Below are positions 6,582-6,804 of a DNA stretch of 6,804 nt, one piece after another. Numbering within the stretch: position 1 is the first letter of the stretch; each line of letters starts with the position of its first letter. The position numbers and the translations under genes are program-made. This DNA is from DASZHC01 sp035938215 (GTDB lineage Bacteria > Verrucomicrobiota > Verrucomicrobiia > Chthoniobacterales > JAFAMB01), in the NCBI GenBank assembly GCA_035938215.1, contig DASZHC010000129.1:1-6804 (forward strand). The letters are read 5' to 3'. The notes beneath the pieces were generated by a model. That model was not told the origin of the DNA. It made no database searches and saw only the letters and a list, made by a program, of their open reading frames with translations.

Positions 6582-6617
6582 CCTTCTCACAAATTTGCAA
6601 AATTTGTGAGAAGGTCA
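6579..6617. terminator. 18-bp perfect hairpin between convergent genes
   Basis: Arms 6579-6596 (tgaccttctcacaaattt) and 6600-6617 are exact reverse complements around the 3-base loop gca. It lies 74 bases after the transporter stop and 12 bases after the adenylate kinase stop on the other strand, so it can serve both convergent transcripts. There is no T-run after the stem on either strand, so it is not a canonical intrinsic terminator; a dispersed palindromic repeat is the alternative. Confidence 0.6.
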
Positions 6618-6635
6618 GGCTAATCACTATTAGCC
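6618..6635 (-). terminator. 7-bp hairpin spanning the adenylate kinase stop codon
   Basis: Arms ggctaat (6618-6624) and attagcc (6629-6635) are perfect complements around the loop cact, and the hairpin abuts the 18-bp one with no gap. On the minus strand it contains the last sense codon and the stops TAA-TAG-TGA in frame. Read on the + strand it is followed by an A-run (6636-6640), not a T-run. Its role in termination or 3'-end protection is inferred. Confidence 0.4.
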
Positions 6636-6804
6636 AAAAACCTTCAAAAGGAGCTCCCGCTGGACTGCCTCGACCGGCTGATCGCCATTCAGTTCGACAA
6701 AATTATACTTTGAATACTTCCTGAAATATTCCACTGCCGGAATCACATCACTTTCAAACCAATTAAGCCGTCGCTCAATTTCTTCCTCATTGATATCATC
6801 CATG
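6630..6804 (-). CDS. adk: Adenylate kinase-like nucleoside monophosphate kinase, C-terminal part
   Basis: The frame enters at the window edge and runs on the minus strand through 57 full codons to TAA at 6632-6630. It begins MDDINEEEIERRLNWFESDV and continues IPAVEYFRKYSKY, then FVELNGDQPVEAVQREL. This aligns with the C-terminus of E. coli adenylate kinase (RKDDQEETVRKRL, then the KYAKVDGTKPVAEV region), which equilibrates AMP, ATP and ADP. The DD pair followed by E...RL is the family's conserved segment after the LID; the partial codon before the Met could encode the expected Arg of R-x-D-D. The P-loop and LID lie outside the window. The stop is followed in frame by TAG and TGA, giving three stops in a row. 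The gene converges on the transporter and shares the hairpin region with it. No sign of damage in the part visible. Confidence 0.75.
   Translation of the reverse strand, partial: MDDINEEEIERRLNWFESDVIPAVEYFRKYSKYNFVELNGDQPVEAVQRELLLKVFG

Overview
The window looks like chromosomal DNA of a Gram-negative bacterium of moderate GC content. Evidence for this is an RND drug-efflux pump permease with the start of an outer-membrane factor gene behind it. Protein wording in the CBS, PEP carboxykinase, PGK and efflux genes resembles soil Verrucomicrobiota or Acidobacteriota, but that placement is from recall only and weak.

Layout: (1) 2-2674 is a 5'-truncated but otherwise intact RND permease. (2) 2671-4791 is a run of about seven partial genes, all on the + strand, each lacking a large internal or terminal block: outer-membrane factor start, fumC 3' part, a gap piece, pgk with an internal deletion, a CBS-domain gene with an internal deletion, the pckA start, and a first AspT-type transporter gene reduced to two pieces. 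(3) 4834-6504 is an intact AspT/YidE-type transporter. (4) 6504-6581 is a 25-codon ORF overlapping the transporter stop codon. (5) 6579-6635 holds two adjacent perfect hairpins between convergent genes. (6) 6630-6804, minus strand, is the C-terminal end of an adenylate kinase-like gene.

The main observation is region 2. The pieces keep one strand and a plausible ancestral order (efflux operon, fumC, gap, pgk, CBS gene, pckA, aspT, aspT), so they look like the product of serial deletions rather than random shuffling. fumC also carries a one-base deletion in its catalytic signature loop and a 12-bp tandem duplication. Several lost genes belong to central carbon metabolism (fumarase, GAPDH, PGK, PEP carboxykinase). 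Either this is a decaying locus whose functions are covered elsewhere in the genome, or it is a chimeric assembly; read-level evidence would decide. I see no defence system, CRISPR array, transposase, rRNA or tRNA.
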